A stretch of DNA of 64,000 bases, from positions 3,348,001 through 3,412,000 of the forward strand of contig NZ_CP096276.1 of assembly GCF_024662235.1 (NCBI RefSeq), read 5' to 3'. Below the pieces are notes generated by a model that had not been told where the DNA came from, ran no database searches, and saw only the letters and a list, made by a program, of their open reading frames with translations. The translations under genes and the position numbers were made by a program. Position 1 is the stretch's first letter, and every line of letters starts with the position of its first letter. This DNA comes from Pimelobacter simplex (GTDB lineage: Bacteria > Actinomycetota > Actinomycetes > Propionibacteriales > Nocardioidaceae). Below, piece after piece: positions 18,435 to 27,721 of this stretch.

Positions 18435-19282
18435 CGGCCCCCACCGGTACGACGCCCGAGGTCGTCGCCGTCGTCGACCGCGCGGTCGTCGGCCCGCTCG
18501 CCGGCATCGGCCTGCAGCTCGTGCTCGCCTGGCGCGCGGTGGCGGCGCTGCCGATCGCGCTGACCCGCTACCGCGGCGAGATCCGCCGGGTGCTGGCCGA
18601 CGTGACGCTCGGCTCCGGCATCTTCCTGGTCGGCGGCGGCGTCGTGGGCGTCGTCCTGCTGCTCTCGACGCTGACCGGCACCGAGGTCGGCCTGGAGGGC
18701 TACCAGGGCCTCGACGTGATCGGCCTGGCGCCGCTGACGGGCTTCATCTCCGGCTACGCCAACACCCGCGAGCTGGCGCCGATGGTGGCCGCGCTCGGCT
18801 TCGCCGCCCGGATCGGCTGCGGCTTCACCTCGCGCCTGGGCGCGATGCGGATCAGCGAGGAGATCGACGCGCTCGAGTCGATGGCGATCCGGCCCATCCC
18901 CTACCTGATCAGCACCCGCCTCGTCGCGGCCTGGATCGTCGTGCTGCCGCTCTACCTGATCGGCCTGGTCGGCACCTACGTCGCCACCGACGTCATGGTG
19001 ACCACGTTCTACGGCCAGTCGGCGGGCACCTACGACCACTACTTCCGCACGTTCGTCGCGCCGATCGACGTCATCTACTCCGCGATCAAGGTGGTCGTGC
19101 TGACCACCGTCGTCACGCTGATCCACTGCTACCACGGCTTCACCGCCACCGGCGGCCCCGAGGGCGTGGGCCGGGCGACCGGCCGCGCGATCCGGGCCAG
19201 CATCATCTCGCTCACCGTCGTCGACATCCTGCTGACGCTCGTCCTGTGGGGCGTCGACCAGCAGGTCCAGATCTCCGGGTGA
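18431..19282 (+). CDS. yrbEB: MCE-associated permease YrbE, second copy (MlaE family)
   Basis: A 283-residue paralogue of the preceding permease. It carries the coupling segment AMRISEEIDALESMAIRPIPYL and several hydrophobic helices. The two YrbE proteins form the heterodimeric transmembrane channel under the Mce hexamer. ATG overlaps the previous stop (ATGA). Confidence 0.93.
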   Translation: MTAPTGTTPEVVAVVDRAVVGPLAGIGLQLVLAWRAVAALPIALTRYRGEIRRVLADVTLGSGIFLVGGGVVGVVLLLSTLTGTEVGLEGYQGLDVIGLAPLTGFISGYANTRELAPMVAALGFAARIGCGFTSRLGAMRISEEIDALESMAIRPIPYLISTRLVAAWIVVLPLYLIGLVGTYVATDVMVTTFYGQSAGTYDHYFRTFVAPIDVIYSAIKVVVLTTVVTLIHCYHGFTATGGPEGVGRATGRAIRASIISLTVVDILLTLVLWGVDQQVQISG

Positions 19283-19298
19283 GGGGGCCGACGGCACG

Positions 19299-20369
19299 AT
19301 GAGCGAGTTCCTCTTCCCGCACAGCAAGGTCGATCCCGTCGTGCTGCGGCTGCGCCTGGCCGCGGTGGGCCTGGCCGGCTTCCTGGTCCTCGGGCTGTTC
19401 GCCGGCGTGCTCGGCCTCCAGACGCTCGGCGTGCTCAGCGGCGACGTCCGGGTCACCGTGCAGCTGCCGACCGTGGGCGACACGCTCGGCATCAACTCCG
19501 ACGTCAAGTACAACGGCCTGCGCGTGGGCCGGGTGACCCAGGTCGATCCCGCCGGGCCGACGGCCGAGGTGCTGGTCGCGCCCGAGCATGCCGCGCTCAT
19601 CCCCGCGGAGGTGAGCGCCCGGGTGCTGCCCGGCACCCTCTTCGGCAACGAGTACGTCGACCTGGTGGCCGCCCGGCCGAAGGCCGCGGCCGCGCACCTG
19701 GCCGACGGCGCCGTCGTCCCGGCGGACACGTCGGTGGCGACGCTGCGCCTGATGGACACCTTCTCCGCCACCCAGCGGCTGCTCGCCGCCGTCGACCCCG
19801 CCCAGTGGGACGTCGCGCTCTCCCAGCTCGCCGACGCGCTCGACGGCCGCGGCGCCCGGCTCGCCGAGCTGGTCCGCGACGGCGACGCCTTCCTCGGCCG
19901 CTGGACCGCGCTCCAGCCCCAGGTACGCCGCGACGTCGACCTGCTCACCCGCGACCTCGACCTGGCCGCCGACGTCGAGCCCCGGTTGATCTCGGCGCTG
20001 CGCGACACCCGTCCGCTGGCCCGCACCCTGGTCGAGCAGCAGGAGGGCACGACCACGCTGCTCACCGGGACGACGGCCCTCACCGACGACGTCGGGACCT
20101 TCCTGCGCAGCCACGGCGCGGCGACCGCCCGCCTGCTCAACGCGACGGCCGCCAACCTGGACGTGTTCGCCCAGCGGTACCCGGCGTTCGCCCTGCTCCT
20201 GCGCAAGGTGCCGACCCTGCTGCGCAACGGCGCCGCAGCCGTCGAGAACGGCCGGATCCAGATGGAGGGCGTGCTCGCGCCCCAGCTCCTCGACCCCTAC
20301 GACGCGAGCGATCCCGCGGACTGCCCGACGTACCGGGGCCTGCGCGGCCGGTGCGGAGGCGGCCGATGA
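19299..20369 (+). CDS. mceA: Mce-family substrate-binding protein A
   Basis: A 356-residue protein with an N-terminal membrane anchor (about residues 20-42), the MlaD/MCE domain (residues about 48-130; NSDVKYNGLRVGRVTQVDP, LPGTLFGNEYVDL) and a helical tail that builds the periplasmic tunnel. One of six different Mce subunits expected to form a heterohexamer moving lipids or sterols across the wall. It begins 16 nt after the yrbEB stop with GAGGGGG upstream. C-terminal CPTYRGLRGRC has a Cys pair seen in several Mce proteins. Confidence 0.92.
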   Translation: MSEFLFPHSKVDPVVLRLRLAAVGLAGFLVLGLFAGVLGLQTLGVLSGDVRVTVQLPTVGDTLGINSDVKYNGLRVGRVTQVDPAGPTAEVLVAPEHAALIPAEVSARVLPGTLFGNEYVDLVAARPKAAAAHLADGAVVPADTSVATLRLMDTFSATQRLLAAVDPAQWDVALSQLADALDGRGARLAELVRDGDAFLGRWTALQPQVRRDVDLLTRDLDLAADVEPRLISALRDTRPLARTLVEQQEGTTTLLTGTTALTDDVGTFLRSHGAATARLLNATAANLDVFAQRYPAFALLLRKVPTLLRNGAAAVENGRIQMEGVLAPQLLDPYDASDPADCPTYRGLRGRCGGGR

Positions 20370-21424
20370 GCCGCCAGCTTAGCGAGCTGCGCCGGCACCG
20401 GGGCGCGGTCCTCGGCGTGGCCGTCTTCGCCGCGGTCGCCGTCGTGCTCACCAGCATGGTCGCGGGGACGCTCTCGCGCTCGACCAGCGGCGACACGATC
20501 AGCGTCACCGCCGTCTTCCGGGACGCGACCGGCCTGCGCTCCGGGGACGACGTCCGCGTGGCCGGCGTGCGGGTCGGCCGGGTCACCGGCACCCGCGTCG
20601 GCACGGGCGACGAGCGCGGTCTCGCCGTCGTCACGCTGAGCGTCGCCGCCGGCCAGCGCCTCCACGGCGACGTGGTCGCGGCGGTCGACTACCTCAACCT
20701 GATGGGCCAGCGGTACGTCGCGCTCTCCCGGCCGGCCGACGCCGCGGACACCGCCGGGCGGCTGCGCGACGGCGACCGGATCCCGCTCGCGCGGACCCGT
20801 CCGGCGCTCGACCTGACCGCGATGTTCAACGCGTTCGAGCCGATCTTCGACCTGCTCCAGCCCGGCGACATCAACCAGCTCGCCACCGACATCGTCCAGG
20901 TGCTCCAGGGCCAGGGGCCGACGCTGCGCCACCTGCTCGACCAGACCGCCGAGCTCACCTCCGGCCTCGTCGACCGGGACGCGACGCTCGCCCGGGTCGT
21001 CGACAACGTGACGCTGGTGCTGCGCACGACCGACGAGCACCGGGCCGAGGTGACCGCGCTCGTCGACGGCCTCGCCTCGCTCACGACCGGACTGGCGAAG
21101 GACGAGGACCGGATCGCCACCAGCCTCGACTCCCTCGTCCGGCTGTCGGCGACGACGGCCGACCTGGTCGACGAGGCGGGCGGTCCGGTCGTCGACGTCG
21201 CCCGGCTCAGCAACCCGTGGTTCCGCTACCTGGCCGAGCGGCGCGACCTGCTCGCCCGGACCGGGGGCGCCGTCCCGAAGCAGCTCGACACCTACCTGCG
21301 CACGCTCGGCTACGGCAGCTACCTCAACGTCTACGTCTGCACCCTGCGTGCGGGCCTGGCCGGGGTGCCCACCACGGTCGACCTCGGCGTCACCGGCGAC
21401 CGGTTCTCGAAGAGGTGCCGCTGA
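20366..21424 (+). CDS. mceB: Mce-family protein B
   Basis: A 352-residue Mce subunit: N-terminal anchor (VLGVAVFAAVAVVLTSMVAG), MCE domain with RSGDDVRVAGVRVGRVTG and DYLNLMGQRYVAL, then a long alpha-helical region. Overlaps mceA by 4 nt. The C-terminus (SYLNVYVCTLRAG) carries a Cys that may pair with the terminal Cys (RFSKRC). Confidence 0.92.
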   Translation: MSRQLSELRRHRGAVLGVAVFAAVAVVLTSMVAGTLSRSTSGDTISVTAVFRDATGLRSGDDVRVAGVRVGRVTGTRVGTGDERGLAVVTLSVAAGQRLHGDVVAAVDYLNLMGQRYVALSRPADAADTAGRLRDGDRIPLARTRPALDLTAMFNAFEPIFDLLQPGDINQLATDIVQVLQGQGPTLRHLLDQTAELTSGLVDRDATLARVVDNVTLVLRTTDEHRAEVTALVDGLASLTTGLAKDEDRIATSLDSLVRLSATTADLVDEAGGPVVDVARLSNPWFRYLAERRDLLARTGGAVPKQLDTYLRTLGYGSYLNVYVCTLRAGLAGVPTTVDLGVTGDRFSKRCR

Positions 21425-22395
21425 TGGCCCGCCTCGGCTGGCCGCTGCGGGCCGTCGCCGCGGCCGTGGTGCTCGGCCTGCTGCTGCTCGGCGTCCGGGC
21501 GCTCGGCGGCGATCCGTCGTACCACGTGCGGCTGCGGCACGCGGCCGGCATCGAGCCCGGGGACGACGTACGGGTCGCGGGGCTCAAGGTCGGCAAGGTC
21601 CGTGCCGTCACCGCCGACCGGGACCAGGTCGACGTCCGCTTCTCGCTCGACCAGGCGCCCGCCGACCTCGAGGTCACCACCGACAGCACGGTCGAGGTCA
21701 AGCTGCTCTCGATCCTCGGCGAGCGCTTCCTCGCGCTCTCCCCCGGCACCGGCGACGCCCTCGCCGACGGTGCGACGATCGGCGTGCGGCACGCGGTCGA
21801 CAGCTACACGATCGAGCGCTTCTGGCTGGAGTCCACGCCCCAGGTCGAGGCGCTCGACCTCGACCGGGTGCAGCAGGCGATCGACGTGCTCGCCACCGAC
21901 CTGAAGGTCGCGCCCGACAGCCTGCGCGACGCGCTCGACGGGATCGCCGGCGTCTCCGCGATCGCCCAGGGCCGCGAGCAGCAGCTCGACGACCTGCTCG
22001 CGTCGACCCGTGCGGTCACCCGGCTGGTGCTCGACCAGACCGGCCGGCTCGACCAGGTGCTCGGCAGCGGCACCACCGTGCTGCGGATGGTGCAGGAGCG
22101 CCAGGCGACGCTGCGGGCGCTGCTCACCGACGCGCACCGCTTCGTCACGGGGCTCACGGCCGTCGTCCGGCAGAGCGCGCCACAGCTCACCCCGGCGCTG
22201 CGCGACCTGCGCCGCGTCCTGAAGGTGCTCGACGAGCACCGCGCCGACCTGGAGCGCACGATGCGCCTGGCCGGGCCGACGATGCGCGTGTTCACCAACG
22301 CCACCGGCGACGGCCCGTGGCTCGGCGTCAACGCGCCGTGGGCGATCGTCCCCGACGACCTGGTCTGCTCGGTCACGCCGGAGGACTGCCGATGA
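21424..22395 (+). CDS. mceC: Mce-family protein C
   Basis: A 323-residue Mce subunit with an N-terminal anchor in its first 25 residues, MCE domain (EPGDDVRVAGLKVGKVRAV, KLLSILGERFLALSPG) and helical tail. The ATG overlaps the mceB stop by one base (TGATG). C-terminal DLVCSVTPEDC holds the family Cys pair. Confidence 0.92.
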   Translation: MARLGWPLRAVAAAVVLGLLLLGVRALGGDPSYHVRLRHAAGIEPGDDVRVAGLKVGKVRAVTADRDQVDVRFSLDQAPADLEVTTDSTVEVKLLSILGERFLALSPGTGDALADGATIGVRHAVDSYTIERFWLESTPQVEALDLDRVQQAIDVLATDLKVAPDSLRDALDGIAGVSAIAQGREQQLDDLLASTRAVTRLVLDQTGRLDQVLGSGTTVLRMVQERQATLRALLTDAHRFVTGLTAVVRQSAPQLTPALRDLRRVLKVLDEHRADLERTMRLAGPTMRVFTNATGDGPWLGVNAPWAIVPDDLVCSVTPEDCR

Positions 22396-23522
22396 ACCGC
22401 CGTCTCCTGCTCGCCGGCCTCGTCCTCGCGCTGGTCGCCGCGGCCGCGCTCTCGGGCGCGCGCCTGGTCGGCGGCGACGACCCCGAGGACCTCGTCGTGA
22501 CGGCCGACTTCGTCGACACCACGGGCGTCTACGTCGGCAACGACGTCACCTACCTCGGCGTCAAGGTCGGCGAGATCGTCCGCATCGATCCCCGCGGCAC
22601 GACGATGCGCGTGGTGCTGCGCCTCTCCCCCGACACCCGGGTGCCCGCGGACGCCGGCGCGGAGATCCTCCAGGGCTCGCTGGTCACCGACCGGTTCATC
22701 GAGCTCGGCCCGGCCTGGGACGGCGGCCCGACCCTGCGCGACGGCGCGCACATCGAGGCCTCGCACACCCGCGCCCCGGCGACGGTCGACGAGATCGCCA
22801 CCGCCGTCGACGACCTGGTCCAGGCGCTCGACGGGACGCTCGGCAAGAACAACCGGAACGGCAAGGGGCTCGGCGACGTCCTCGCCACGACCGCCCGCGC
22901 CCTCGACGGCAACGGCCCCCACCTGCGCGCCGCGCTGGCCGAGAGCCGCGACGCGCTCGCCCTGCTCAACACCAAGGACGCCGACCTCACCGCGGTCAGC
23001 AAGAACCTCGTCGCCCTGGTCACCACCCTCGCCGAGCGCGACCGCGCGCTGCGCACCTTCACCCGCGCCGCGGCCGACACGGGCGGTGTCCTCGCCGACC
23101 AGCGCGAGGAGCTCGTCGCCACGCTCGACAGCCTCGACGAGCTGACCCGGCTGGCCGACCGGTTCCTCAAGGACAACGGCGACGTGCTCGGCGACGACCT
23201 GGCCGGGCTGGCCGACGTGGTCGGCATCGTGCGCCGGCACCAGGACTCCCTGGAGGAGGCCTTCGACACGATGCCCACGATGGCCGAGAACTTCGCCCGC
23301 GCCTACGACTGGGACCTCGGCCGGCTGCGCGTGCAGTTCGCGTTCAGCGCCGGGCCGTTCGCGGCGATGTTCCGCGACCACACCTGCCGGGTGTTCGCGA
23401 CGACCCTGCTCGGCGAGACCGGCACCCGGGCCTGCGCGCTGCTCTTCAACGGCCAGGGCACGGGCGTGCTCGACCCGATCCTCGACGGGGTCTACAACGG
23501 CCTGCCGGGGGCGATCCCGTGA
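22392..23522 (+). CDS. mceD: Mce-family protein D
   Basis: A 376-residue Mce subunit, the longest here. N-terminal anchor, MCE domain (VYVGNDVTYLGVKVGEIVRI, EILQGSLVTDRFIELG) and long helical region containing KNNRNGKGLGDVL, then a C-terminal domain with FRDHTCRVFATTL and TRACALLFNG. Overlaps its neighbours by 4 nt on both sides. Confidence 0.92.
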   Translation: MNRRLLLAGLVLALVAAAALSGARLVGGDDPEDLVVTADFVDTTGVYVGNDVTYLGVKVGEIVRIDPRGTTMRVVLRLSPDTRVPADAGAEILQGSLVTDRFIELGPAWDGGPTLRDGAHIEASHTRAPATVDEIATAVDDLVQALDGTLGKNNRNGKGLGDVLATTARALDGNGPHLRAALAESRDALALLNTKDADLTAVSKNLVALVTTLAERDRALRTFTRAAADTGGVLADQREELVATLDSLDELTRLADRFLKDNGDVLGDDLAGLADVVGIVRRHQDSLEEAFDTMPTMAENFARAYDWDLGRLRVQFAFSAGPFAAMFRDHTCRVFATTLLGETGTRACALLFNGQGTGVLDPILDGVYNGLPGAIP

Positions 23523-24508
23523 CCGGCCGCTGGCGGCGGGGCGCCGCCGCGCTCACCCTCCTCCTCGGCACCGGGCTCGGCGCCGCGGGGTGCGGACTGA
23601 CCCTCGAGGACGTCCCGCTGCCGAAGCTCGTCGACGGGCCGACGTACCCGTTGACGATCGAGTTCACCGACGCCCTCAACCTCCCGGTCGACGCCCCGGT
23701 CAAGCTCGACGGCGCGACGGTCGGCCAGGTCACCGCCGTCGAGGCGGGCGACTACGTCGCCGAGGTCGAGCTCGCGCTGTCGACCAGCGTCCGGCTGCGG
23801 ACCGGCTCCCGCGCGGAGATCCGGCTGACCTCGCCGATGGGCACCGCCTTCGTGCAGCTCTTCCCTGCCGACCGGGGCGAGGTGCTCGCCGAGGGAGCGA
23901 CCATCCCGGCCACCGCGACCGGCGCCGCGCCCGACGTCACCGACCTGCTCAGCGCGCTGTCGACGGTCGTCACCGGCGGCAGCTTCGCCGACATCTCCAC
24001 CATCGTCCACGAGCTCGACACCGCGCTCACCGGCAACGCCGATGACGTACGACGCCTGCTGGGCCGGCTCGACACGGCCGTCACCGACCTCAACCAGGAC
24101 CTCCCCCGCCTCGACCGGCTCACCGCCGCGCTCGACCGGCTCACCACGCGCCTGACCCGCGACCTGCCCGTGATCACCCGCGCGCTGACCGACCTCACCG
24201 GCCTGGTCGGCGCGCTGGACGAGCAGCGCGACGAGCTCGTCGCCGCGCTGGCGTCGCTGCAGCGCTTCGACGCCGTCGCCACGCCGCTCACCCGGGCGGT
24301 CCGGGCCGACCTGGTGGCCCAGCTGAAGGACATGCGGCCCGTCGTCCAGTCGCTCCTCGACGGCCGCAAGGACGTCGACGGCGTGATGGCCGGCCTCGTC
24401 GCCTTCGCCGAGGGCAGCGACCGCGCAGCCCCCGGCGACTTCGCGAACTTCGACCTCACGTTCCTGCTCGACCTGAAGGCGCTCACCGCGACGGGAGCAC
24501 CGCGATGA
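23519..24508 (+). CDS. mceE: Mce-family lipoprotein E
   Basis: A 329-residue Mce subunit anchored as a lipoprotein, as MceE proteins are: signal peptide with lipobox GAAGC (Cys about residue 24). MCE domain follows (NLPVDAPVKLDGATVGQV, SPMGTAFVQLFP) and then helices. GTG start overlapping the mceD stop. Confidence 0.92.
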   Translation: MTGRWRRGAAALTLLLGTGLGAAGCGLTLEDVPLPKLVDGPTYPLTIEFTDALNLPVDAPVKLDGATVGQVTAVEAGDYVAEVELALSTSVRLRTGSRAEIRLTSPMGTAFVQLFPADRGEVLAEGATIPATATGAAPDVTDLLSALSTVVTGGSFADISTIVHELDTALTGNADDVRRLLGRLDTAVTDLNQDLPRLDRLTAALDRLTTRLTRDLPVITRALTDLTGLVGALDEQRDELVAALASLQRFDAVATPLTRAVRADLVAQLKDMRPVVQSLLDGRKDVDGVMAGLVAFAEGSDRAAPGDFANFDLTFLLDLKALTATGAPR

Positions 24509-25617
24509 ACGACTCCGCCCGCGTCTGGCAGCGCCGCAGCCGGCTCGCGCAGGTGCTGATCCTGCTCATCCTGGTCGGCGGCGTCGTCTACGTCGCCGAC
24601 ACCGTCGTCGGCGGCTCGCTCTTCCACCGCCCGCGCACGATCACCGTCGAGCTCCCCCAGGCCGCTGGGCTGCACGAGGGCTCGGTGGTGACCTACCGCG
24701 GCCAGCGGATCGGCGAGGTCAGCGACGTCCGGCTCTCCGACGCCGCTGGTGTCGGTGCCGTCGCCACGCTCAAGATCGAGACCGACGTCGACCTGCCGCG
24801 CGACAGCGAGATGCAGGTGCGCAACCTCTCCGCCGTCGGCGAGCAGTACCTCGACGTGCGCCCCCGCAGCGACGGCGGCCCCTACCTCGCCGACGGCGCG
24901 ACCGTGCCGGTCGCCGACACCACGGTGCCGCTCAGCGTGCCGGAGGTGCTCGCCCACGCCCAGGGCCTGATGACGCACCTCGACGTCGCCGACATCCGCA
25001 CCATCGCCACCGAGACCTCCGCGATCTTCGGCGACGGCGACCAGGACGTCGACCTGCGCTCGCTCGCCATCGAGATGGAGACCGCGTTCGCCCTGCTGCG
25101 GCGGCTCGAGCCCGACCTGACCACACTGGTCCGGCGCGCCGAGACCCCGTTGCGGACGGTCGCCGACCTCGACCCCGAGCTGCGCCGGCTCTCCGCCGAC
25201 CTCGAGGCGATCGCGCGGTCGCTGGCCGCCGCGACGCCCGCCGTACGCCGGACGGTCGTGACCTCGCTCGACCTGCTCCCGCGCCTGCAGCGCTGGTGGG
25301 AGGCGGCCTCGCCGGAGCTGCGCCGGATGCTGCGCGACGGCGTACCCCTCAGCGAGATGGCCGCCCGGCACCTGCGCGGGCTCCAGCACTGGCTCGACTG
25401 GGCGCCCGTGCAGGCCGACGTGATGGCGGGCAGCACCCGCGACGGCAGCGGCCGCGTCGTGCTGGTGCCGCGCATCCTCAAGAACTGCGTCTACGACCGC
25501 AGCGTCCAGCGCGACATCCAGGACACCCGCCGCCGCGAGCCGCGCACCGACGTCCGCTGCACCGACCCGCCGCGCGGCACCCAGGGCCGCGGCTCCGCGC
25601 ACGTACCCCAGCAGTAG
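24505..25617 (+). CDS. mceF: Mce-family protein F
   Basis: A 370-residue final Mce subunit with N-terminal anchor (LAQVLILLILVGGVVYVA), MCE domain (EGSVVTYRGQRIGEVSDV, RNLSAVGEQYLDVRP) and helical tail. Completes the set of six, so the importer is predicted to be intact. Overlaps mceE by 4 nt; the acyl-CoA ligase begins 30 nt later. Confidence 0.92.
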   Translation: MNDSARVWQRRSRLAQVLILLILVGGVVYVADTVVGGSLFHRPRTITVELPQAAGLHEGSVVTYRGQRIGEVSDVRLSDAAGVGAVATLKIETDVDLPRDSEMQVRNLSAVGEQYLDVRPRSDGGPYLADGATVPVADTTVPLSVPEVLAHAQGLMTHLDVADIRTIATETSAIFGDGDQDVDLRSLAIEMETAFALLRRLEPDLTTLVRRAETPLRTVADLDPELRRLSADLEAIARSLAAATPAVRRTVVTSLDLLPRLQRWWEAASPELRRMLRDGVPLSEMAARHLRGLQHWLDWAPVQADVMAGSTRDGSGRVVLVPRILKNCVYDRSVQRDIQDTRRREPRTDVRCTDPPRGTQGRGSAHVPQQ

Positions 25618-25646
25618 TCCCCCACCCGCACACCGAGAGGAACCCG

Positions 25647-27518
25647 ATGAGCACCGACACCCTGACGATCCGCGCCGAGATCGAGCAGGAGATCGCCGGC
25701 CTCACCCTGCCGATCGCCCTGGCCCGCACCGCCGACGCCGAGGGCGACCGCCCGGCGTACTCCGACAAGGTCGGCATCGACATGTCCGCCGGATATGGGG
25801 CCGGCTGGCGCACCATCGGCTGGACCGAGCTGCGCGAGCGCGCGCTCGACGTGGCCGGCGCGCTGGCCGCCTCGGGCGTCGCGGCCGGCGACCGGGTGGC
25901 GCTCATGGCGAGCAACCGGATCGAGCACGTCGTCGCCGACCTCGGCGCGGTGCACGCCGGCGCGGTCTCGATGTCGGTCTACAACACGCTCTCCCCCGAG
26001 CAGGTCTCGTTCGTCGCCGGGCACGCCGAGCCGGCGGTCGTCGTCCTGGAGAGCGCCGACCACCTGGCCCGCTGGGAGCGCGCGCTGTCCGAGAGCACGT
26101 CGGTCCGCCGCGTCGTCCTCGTCGACGCCGAGGCACCCGCCGGCGACGACCGCTTCGTGCGCTGGGACGACTTCGTCGCCGAGGGTGCGGCCTGGCGCGC
26201 GGACCACGCCGCCGACCTGGACGCGCGGATCGCCGCGATCGCGCCCGACGACGCGCTGACGATCCTCTACACGTCGGGCACGACCGGCAATCCCAAGGGC
26301 GTCGTGCTCACCCACCACGCGGTGCTCTACGAGTGCGCGTGCTCGCTGCGCACGGCCGCGCCCACGCAGCACAACGACTTCATCTCGTACCTGCCGTTCG
26401 CGCACATCGCCGAGCGCACGCTGGGCATGTACATCCCCCAGGTCAACGGCGCGCACATCCACCTCATCGCCGATCCCGCGCTGCTCCTCGGCGCGCTCGG
26501 CGAGGTGCACCCGACGCGCTTCTTCGGCGTCCCGCGCGTCTGGGAGAAGATCAAGACCGGCATCTCCGCCAAGCTCGCCGCCGAGACCGACCCGGACAAG
26601 AAGGCACAGGTCGAGGCCGCGCTCGCGATCGGCCTGGAGTACGTCGAGGCCCAGCAGACCGGCCACACCGTCTCCCCCGAGCTGGAGGCCCGCTTCCAGG
26701 CGGCCGATGCCGGCCTGCTCGCCTTCCTGCGCGCGCTGCTCGGTCTCGACCGCTGCGAGTGGGCCGCGTCCGCGGCCGCCCCGATGCCACTGGAGGTCGC
26801 GCGCTTCTTCGCCGGGCTCGGCCTGCGCATCTACGACGTCTACGGCATGACCGAGACCTGCGCCGCCGTGACCGCCTGCGGCCCCGACGACTTCCGCCTC
26901 GGCACCGTCGGCCGTGCGCTGCCCGGCATCGAGATCACGCTCGGCGAGGACAACGAGATCCTCGCCCGCGGCCCGGTCGCCTCGAAGGGCTACTACAAGC
27001 AGGACGACGCCACCGCCGCGCTCATCGACGCCGACGGCTGGGTGCACACCGGTGACATCGGCGAGCTCGACGCCGACGGCTTCCTCAAGGTCGTCGACCG
27101 CAAGAAGGAGATCATCGTGACCTCCTCCGGCAAGAACATCGCGCCCTCCAACATCGAGAACTACCTCAAGGAGAGCCCGGTCGTGGGCCACGCGCTGGTC
27201 TTCGGCGAGGGCCGCCCCTATGTCGTCGCGGTGCTCACGCTCGACGCCGAGATCGCGCCGCTGGTCGGCGCCCAGCTCGGCATCCCCGCCGGTACGTCGC
27301 TGGCCGAGCTCGCCGAGCACCCCGCTATCCAGGCGGTGGCCCAGCAGGCCGTCGACGCCGCCAACGAGCGGCTCTCGCGTCCCGAGCAGGTCAAGGCCTG
27401 GGAGCTGCTGCCGGTCGAGTGGACCGCCGAGTCCGAGGAGCTCACCCCGACGCTCAAGCTCAAGCGCCGCGTCGTCCACGCCAAGTACGCCGACGTCCTG
27501 GAGCGGCTCTACGGCTGA
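25647..27518 (+). CDS. Long-chain fatty-acyl-CoA ligase linked to the mce operon
   Basis: A 623-residue AMP-forming acyl-CoA synthetase of the FadD15-like long form. P-loop ILYTSGTTGNPKGV, adenine motif YGMTETCA, ribose-binding WVHTGDIGELD and hinge DRKKEIIVTSSGKNI are all present. It activates fatty acids to acyl-CoA. GAGAGGA sits 5 nt before the ATG, and co-direction with mceA-F makes it the likely last gene of the operon, so imported acids could be activated on entry, as FadD5 is linked to mce1 in Mycobacterium. Confidence 0.92.
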   Translation: MSTDTLTIRAEIEQEIAGLTLPIALARTADAEGDRPAYSDKVGIDMSAGYGAGWRTIGWTELRERALDVAGALAASGVAAGDRVALMASNRIEHVVADLGAVHAGAVSMSVYNTLSPEQVSFVAGHAEPAVVVLESADHLARWERALSESTSVRRVVLVDAEAPAGDDRFVRWDDFVAEGAAWRADHAADLDARIAAIAPDDALTILYTSGTTGNPKGVVLTHHAVLYECACSLRTAAPTQHNDFISYLPFAHIAERTLGMYIPQVNGAHIHLIADPALLLGALGEVHPTRFFGVPRVWEKIKTGISAKLAAETDPDKKAQVEAALAIGLEYVEAQQTGHTVSPELEARFQAADAGLLAFLRALLGLDRCEWAASAAAPMPLEVARFFAGLGLRIYDVYGMTETCAAVTACGPDDFRLGTVGRALPGIEITLGEDNEILARGPVASKGYYKQDDATAALIDADGWVHTGDIGELDADGFLKVVDRKKEIIVTSSGKNIAPSNIENYLKESPVVGHALVFGEGRPYVVAVLTLDAEIAPLVGAQLGIPAGTSLAELAEHPAIQAVAQQAVDAANERLSRPEQVKAWELLPVEWTAESEELTPTLKLKRRVVHAKYADVLERLYG

Positions 27519-27522
27519 GGCC

Positions 27523-27540
27523 CGGCCCGTCGTGGGGCCG
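27523..27540 (+). terminator. Hairpin after the acyl-CoA ligase
   Basis: CGGCCC, 6-nt loop, GGGCCG starts 5 nt after the stop codon. No U-tract. It precedes the larger inverted-repeat element. Confidence 0.4.
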
Positions 27541-27558
27541 CGCCCGGCCGATCGTGGG

Positions 27559-27666
27559 GTAACACGCTGTCCACCTGCCTTCGCGCCGCTTGTCGTTGCT
27601 TCCACGCCGTTGCGGTCGGCGTGTCGCGACGACAACCGCCGACCAGCAACGTGGACAGCGTGTTAC
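27559..27666. repeat. 108-bp nested inverted-repeat element
   Basis: Perfect 16-bp terminal inverted repeats (GTAACACGCTGTCCAC at 27559-27574 and its complement at 27651-27666) enclose 76 bp that can fold further: TTGTCGT (27590-27596) pairs ACGACAA (27629-27635), and CACGCCG (27603-27609) pairs CGGCGTG (27617-27623) with a 7-nt loop. GTTGCT (27595-27600) can alternatively pair AGCAAC (27645-27650). It lies between convergent operons, so it may be a bidirectional terminator; the long spacer and exact termini also suit a small mobile or palindromic repeat. No obvious target duplication. Confidence 0.7.
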
Positions 27667-27721
27667 AGCGGCAGGGGCCGGGCGCGGGCCCCCGGGGGAC
27701 CCAGTGCCCCAGGGAGCACAC

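Noticed and set aside
18188..20227. A 679-codon minus-strand frame across the yrbE and mceA genes
   Set aside because: Same artefact: no family motif, and the plus-strand frames encode recognisable permeases and Mce proteins with tight overlaps.
27559..27666. A miniature transposable element
   Set aside because: Attractive because of the perfect termini, but no target-site duplication is visible and copy number cannot be determined from one window, so it is listed only as an inverted-repeat element.
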